A DNA stretch of 64,000 bases, from positions 67,548,695 to 67,612,694 of the forward strand of contig NC_065541.1 in the NCBI RefSeq assembly GCF_932294415.1, in the 5' to 3' direction. Of this stretch, positions 59,582 to 64,000 are shown piece after piece (position 1 is the stretch's first letter; each line of letters starts with the position of its first letter). Under the pieces are notes generated by a model. The model was not told the origin of the DNA and did no database searches. It was given only the letters and a program-made list of their open reading frames with translations. Both the position numbers and the translations under genes were made by a program. Source of the DNA: Quercus robur (lineage: Eukaryota > Streptophyta > Magnoliopsida > Fagales > Fagaceae).

Positions 59582-60672
59582 ATAACTATTTGAAAAATAC
59601 TAAAGTCACATCACCAATTTATAAAAATGTTACAAAATAGTTTGTATCTGTAGTATTACTCATTTCCAAATAAACAAACTTTTCATGTGCACATAACAAT
59701 TATGAAAATAAAAAATAACTAATTTATCTTTCAAATTAAAAAAAAAATTAGGAAATATAATTATATGAGTAAAATATTTATTTGATTTAAAATACTTTCA
59801 TTCTATTGTTTTAAGAGTTCTATTATTGTGTTGTCATCCAACAAATGAATAGTAATAAGTATTACATTACATCAACTTTTATTCCTTGTAATGCAATACC
59901 TATTCTTATGTAATTACCGTTACAGACTACCAAACGTGCCTTAATCCCATATGAGAGGGATGCACCAAGATGGAGTATATAATTTAATCTCTTTTAAAAT
60001 TAATTTTTTAAGCGTGTTGCAAATATCATACTCCTCTTTAATTACACTTGCATTTCTGATAGAAGCATAGAAAAGGACAATGGTTGACAACTGTATTATT
60101 AAGGAGAAGACTATATCAAACCAAGTTTTGAGTAATTAATTAGCTGCAAGTCTTCTATATATGAAAGCTACATCTCACTTAAAATCAATTTTCTTACCTA
60201 AAACCAATTAGTTATTTATAGCCTTTACTTTGGATTGAGATATGGCAACATGTAATTACCACCCTCATATGGGATTTTTTTTTTTTTTTGAGAAAAATAT
60301 GAGATCTAAAAGTTGATAAAAAAAAAAAAAATGTTTTTTATGTTTTTTTACCTAATCAACTTTTACAGAAATTGAAAACTTTTTGCTGAAAATACCATAG
60401 ATAAAGGTAAAAGTTAACTGAATAGTACAGTGAGACTCATGAATAATACCAAACAATACAGTGAGACCCACGAATAGTAGCAAAAATAAGCTGAAATTGC
60501 AAATAAATTATAATTTTTAGCTTGTCCTAGACAGGTACTAAGTGTTTATTTGGTATCCCATAGTTTTTTGATAGTTTGTTTATTATACATAAGAAACAAA
60601 ATATAGTTGTTGATAATTTATTTGTTATATGTTAAATGTAAAACTAAAATTTAAATTATTTTAAAAAATACT
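59582..60672. other. Spacer with MITE remnant and micro-insertion
   Basis: Contains the micro-insertion at 60,267-60,305 and a partial copy (about 60,361-60,545) of the MITE seen at 44.4 kb, recognisable by aaaataccatagataaaggt and cgaatagtagcaaaaataag. No gene. Confidence 0.55.
60267..60305 (-). mobile_element. Micro-insertion: oligo-T plus gagaaaa between 9-bp near-repeats
   Basis: ATATGGGAT (60,267-60,275) and ATATGAGAT (60,297-60,305) differ at one base and flank fourteen T plus gagaaaa. On the - strand this is ttttctc plus oligo-A. The weakest of the five such cases. Confidence 0.45.
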
Positions 60673-61465
60673 TGTAGGGACACGATTTTCAGCCCAGGTC
60701 CAAAATGTATGAGATACTGGCCCAGTGAACCCAGTATAATAAATTTGTAGAGAGTGGGTAGAAGAATTAGGTTTTAGTGAATGAGATAACAGTTATAATG
60801 AATTTCCAAGACAATCAAACAGAAACGAACCAAGTTTGTACAAGAGAGTTTGTCCTTGGCACAATCCGAGGAACTCTGTTCCAGTTATATTGGATGATAA
60901 TAGTTACAGGAATTATTGAGATTGCTACAGTGCTTCCTCTTCTTCTTTTCCTCCCCCGATCTCGGGGGTCTCTACCCTTATTTATACTACATATCTTCCT
61001 TCATCTCTACCCTACACGTGGATAGTTGATGGTTTATGCTGATACTTGTCCCATCAACCCCCTCTAGAAGTCTTCTGGGGTGGTTGTAAGGCTGCAATAA
61101 TACTGTGCAGAGATCACTTCCTCATCAATGTGGCCGGGGAGTTAGCTGGGGTGCATTCAATGCGATGATAGCAGTTTTTCCCAATATATTTTGGGATTCT
61201 TCTTTGTCTTTTGTTCTTGCAATGCTTATCCATATTTCCAGAACTTCATGGATCACACCTCTAGATGGTAGGCATTCTTTACGAACCTCGGCCTTGGCTA
61301 GCCGAGGACAAATTCATCCTCGGCACAAACTCCTAGGCCATTATGTTAAATATTATCTTCCTTATCCACTAGCATGGGTTTCCTTGGCTATACTTACCCA
61401 TCCTCGGATGGCCCGGCCTTAAGCGCCCAAAACCCAACTGTATGATCTGGGCCCATGACCCTACA
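60673..61465. mobile_element. Solo LTR (793 bp) with 5-bp target duplication ATACT
   Basis: Starts TGTAGGGACACG and ends ATGACCCTACA, with exact ATACT duplications at 60,668-60,672 and 61,466-61,470. TG...CA termini with the inner inverted repeat TGTAGGG / CCCTACA. It shares aatttgtagagagtgggt and the cctcggccttggctagccga block with the other units. No internal genes, so a solo LTR. Confidence 0.88.
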
Positions 61466-61545
61466 ATACTTTTTTGTTAAATATTTTATTTTTAATTTTT
61501 TAAAAAGAAACAAAAAAAGGGTTTTTTTTTTTGTTTGGACTCTAA

Positions 61546-62629
61546 GAGCATTCTCTTCAAGGGTTTTAAAAATTCTAGTATTTAGCATCTAAAAAACCAG
61601 CTTTATAGCATTTAACACATCACTTTACAATACACCTAACATCAAAACTTATATTTTTTTTTTTACCACTTCATTAAAATATTATTTATTTATCATTTTT
61701 TATTCTCACCACCCAAGCCACCACAAACCCGCACAACCAATAGCCTTCACCACCGGCACAACCCATAGCACCAATCACGACAAAACCAACCACCAGCCTC
61801 CACCCACAGCACTTCCCACGGCACAACTCTTGCTTTTCCCTCTCATCCTCTCTCTGCCTCAATCCACAACACACCAAGTACCAAACCCACCACTGTTACC
61901 TAGCAACCTAACCACCACAAACCCACCGGCACAACCAACGACCTCAACCCACGACACAAACAAGTCAACCCACTCACCCTCACCATCCAAGCCACCACAA
62001 ACCCACAACCAACGGCCTCAACCCACAGGCATAACCCACGACACCATCAACACCCAACAAGCAACCCAGCAACCCACCGCTGCTGAGAAATTCCATTGTT
62101 GAAAAACATCACCAAGACCCATCAAGCAAACCACCACCGAGACCCATCAAGCAAACCACATCAGAAAAATGACCCACAACCCCATCGACTATTGGACCCA
62201 CAACCCCATCGACCATTGGACCCACAACCCACTAGCAGTCATCAGACAAACCTCCACTTGCAGTCATCAACGACCCCATCGGACTCACGAGAGAGAGAGT
62301 CTGAGAAAAAGAGATGAGAGAGAATGAGAGTGAGAGTGAGAGTTTGAGGAGGGGAATTAAAAACATTAAAAAAATAATGATATCTTGCTACAGTGTGCTC
62401 TCAAAAATAAAGAGATGAGAGAGAATGAGAGTGAGAGTGAGAGTCTGAGGAGGGGAATTAAAAACATTAAAAATAATAATATCTTGCTACAGTATGCTCT
62501 CAAAAATGAGAGCTCACTATAGCAAGATGTCAAATTTTTTAAAATATAGCATCTTTGATGGAGTAGAGTTTTATAATTTCAGTAGCTAAAAATAACATTT
62601 TAGCATTTATACCACCGATGGGAATGCTT
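61546..62629. mobile_element. Non-autonomous DNA element (about 1.08 kb) with GAGCATTC-type ends
   Basis: The left end GAGCATTC (then aagggttttaaaaattctag and tttagca) and the right end GAATGCTT (preceded by tgctaaa-type sequence on the other strand) are imperfect inverted repeats. The interior has an accacaaaccca-rich tract at about 61,700-62,280 and a tandem 101-bp duplication. An in-frame Pro/Thr/His-rich reading through the tract is a by-product of the repeat. No transposase. Confidence 0.6.
62311..62512. repeat. Tandem duplication, 101-bp unit, two copies
   Basis: Both copies start gagatgagagagaatgagag (62,311 and 62,412) and continue through gaggaggggaattaaaaaca and tcttgctacagt. They differ by a few bases. 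Located in the right part of the element at 61.5-62.6 kb. Confidence 0.85.
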
Positions 62630-64000
62630 TAATAAAGTAAGAACAGTAAAATGCACTGTATAACAATGCAATTACACTCATCACTCGTCCTTTAAGATGT
62701 TGATGTCATCAAAAGGTTCGGTTGAGTCACTTCTCAATTGCGAGTTTGCTTGTCTGCCCTTTTTTTTAACTGTCCGTACTTTCTCGGACTTTATTGAAGA
62801 CATAACACATTATTTACACAACTGTTCAGTTCTTATTATTATTATTATTTTTTTTTGGTTTATTGTTAAGTCACCGTCACAAAAATTTAAGAACACATAA
62901 AATGACACAATTTATATCATAATTGTCGATATTAATATAGTAAATTTTGAGTAGCGGAGAAAAAAATAATAAGTTCATTTGAAAGTAATAGAAAGCCCAT
63001 TACAATTTGACATATAATATAATTGTGACAAAAATTGTAATATTTTATGTGAAATAAAACTATTGACAATTATTGCTAAGACCTAAAATTCTGGCTAATC
63101 CTTTGTTCGTCTAGGAAAATTTTTGTATAAAACGGTTTCATGCCACCTATGTCTCAATGACAAATGAATCCCATACACATGAGATCCACATATCATTGGC
63201 ACATAAGTTTTATGAGACTGCCTCATAAAAATACCTACTCATCAGTCCAAAACTTGGGTTGTGTGTAACCGTTTTTATTACAACTTTGACTAGTCAGGGT
63301 CAGAGTGTGATTGCACCGCGTACCTGTCTTCACATCTATTAATTTTTACCTGCCATTCACAATTAATTACATATTTGGTTAAAGTTGTGAGTTGTGACGT
63401 ACCAATATTTGCATGAACAGATTTTATACGGTATATTTTTATGTAAACGTGTATAATATTTTATATATTTATTTAGTTTATAATATAAATCTTACATAAG
63501 TAATACAATATAAACTAATAAATTTTCTTGCTTCTCAAAAAAAAAAAAAAAAAAAAAAAATCTCTATACTGTCACCCTGATTCTAGTATGTGCAACAAAG
63601 TGTTTGGAATTGGCAGAAAATTCAGCGTAATAAAAGAAAGCCCATGTTATCCATTTATAGGGTAAGGATTGTAAAATTGCATGTGTCAATGTCTCAAATA
63701 GATACATATCTAGGTTTATATTTTTCTGTGTTAAGATTGAATTTTTTACCAAATGGGGTCTATTTGAGGCATTAACATGTGCGCATTTTGTAGGAATTAA
63801 TGCAATTTAGTTTGCAATCCTTGCCCTTTTAAATCATGACTTGCAATGCAATCCTGAATATTTTTTGTTTGCTCCCCATTTTCTACTAATGCGACACAAT
63901 TTTAGGAGCATATAGGCCACAATTGAAGCACAGTATAATGAATAATCTTTTAAAAGAGTGAGGAAAGATAGAGGGAAATCGCGATAAATTTTCATATTTA
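62630..64000. other. Gene-free right end of the window
   Basis: AT-rich. It has an (ATT)n run near 62,836-62,849 and a poly-A run of about 22 at 63,538-63,560 preceded by cttgcttctc, perhaps another retroposon tail. No coding signal. Confidence 0.5.

Noticed and set aside
61830-62317. Pro/Thr/His-rich open frames that look like a cell-wall protein
   Set aside because: They lie inside a non-autonomous DNA element and follow from its accacaaaccca-type repeats. Two overlapping frames give the same kind of peptide.
1-64000. CRISPR arrays, bacterial operons or integrated viral genes
   Set aside because: No regularly spaced repeats of CRISPR type and no operon layout. The only reverse-transcriptase-like frames are L1-type LINEs, with no capsid, movement or envelope-like gene nearby.

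Overview
The window is nuclear DNA of a flowering plant. It is AT-rich and intron-rich, the introns are GT-AG, the genes are plant-specific or plant-type, and there are many plant transposon remnants (Au-type SINE, LINEs of two lineages, Tourist-like MITEs, solo LTRs). The repeat style and the large introns suggest a woody rosid, perhaps of the oak order (Fagales). That placement is inference. No bacterial, organellar or viral gene set and no CRISPR array was seen.

Gene-rich part (1-52,600). The last exon of a TFIIS transcription elongation factor (+, 1201-2199) is followed by a small unrecognised, probably plastid protein (-, 2827-3309). A 19-exon gene for an SHPRH-type SNF2/PHD/RING ubiquitin ligase (-, 4191-24001) follows; its joined exons give 1694 codons in frame. 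A shared upstream region of about 1.5 kb separates it from the divergent four-exon EIF1AD gene (+, 25526-27538). Next come a ten-exon plastid ABC1/UbiB kinase of the At5g05200 (ABC1K9) type (+, 28140-33722) and, convergent with it, an EDR4-like zinc-ribbon protein (-, 35850-38813). The gap from 38.8 to 49.1 kb holds a LINE copy with visible target-site duplications, a solo LTR and MITEs. The last gene is a NETWORKED-4-like actin-binding coiled-coil protein (-, 49126-51287).

Repeat-rich part (52,600-64,000). No convincing gene was found. It contains three further solo-LTR-like units related to the one at 43.2 kb, MITEs, a 1.1 kb non-autonomous DNA element, homopolymers and AT-rich spacer.

The genes do not form a pathway: they cover transcription elongation, DNA-damage ubiquitination, translation-factor-like RNA binding, plastid lipid/quinone kinase biology, immune signalling and the cytoskeleton. 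The most unusual signal is a set of five tiny insertions (about 17-35 bp). Each is little more than an oligo-A (or oligo-T) tract plus a few bases, and each is flanked by direct repeats of 9-15 bp. They look like extremely 5'-truncated retroposition events. No wholly new biological system was found. All exon borders were worked out by eye from splice signals, reading-frame continuity and remembered family sequence, so individual borders may be off.
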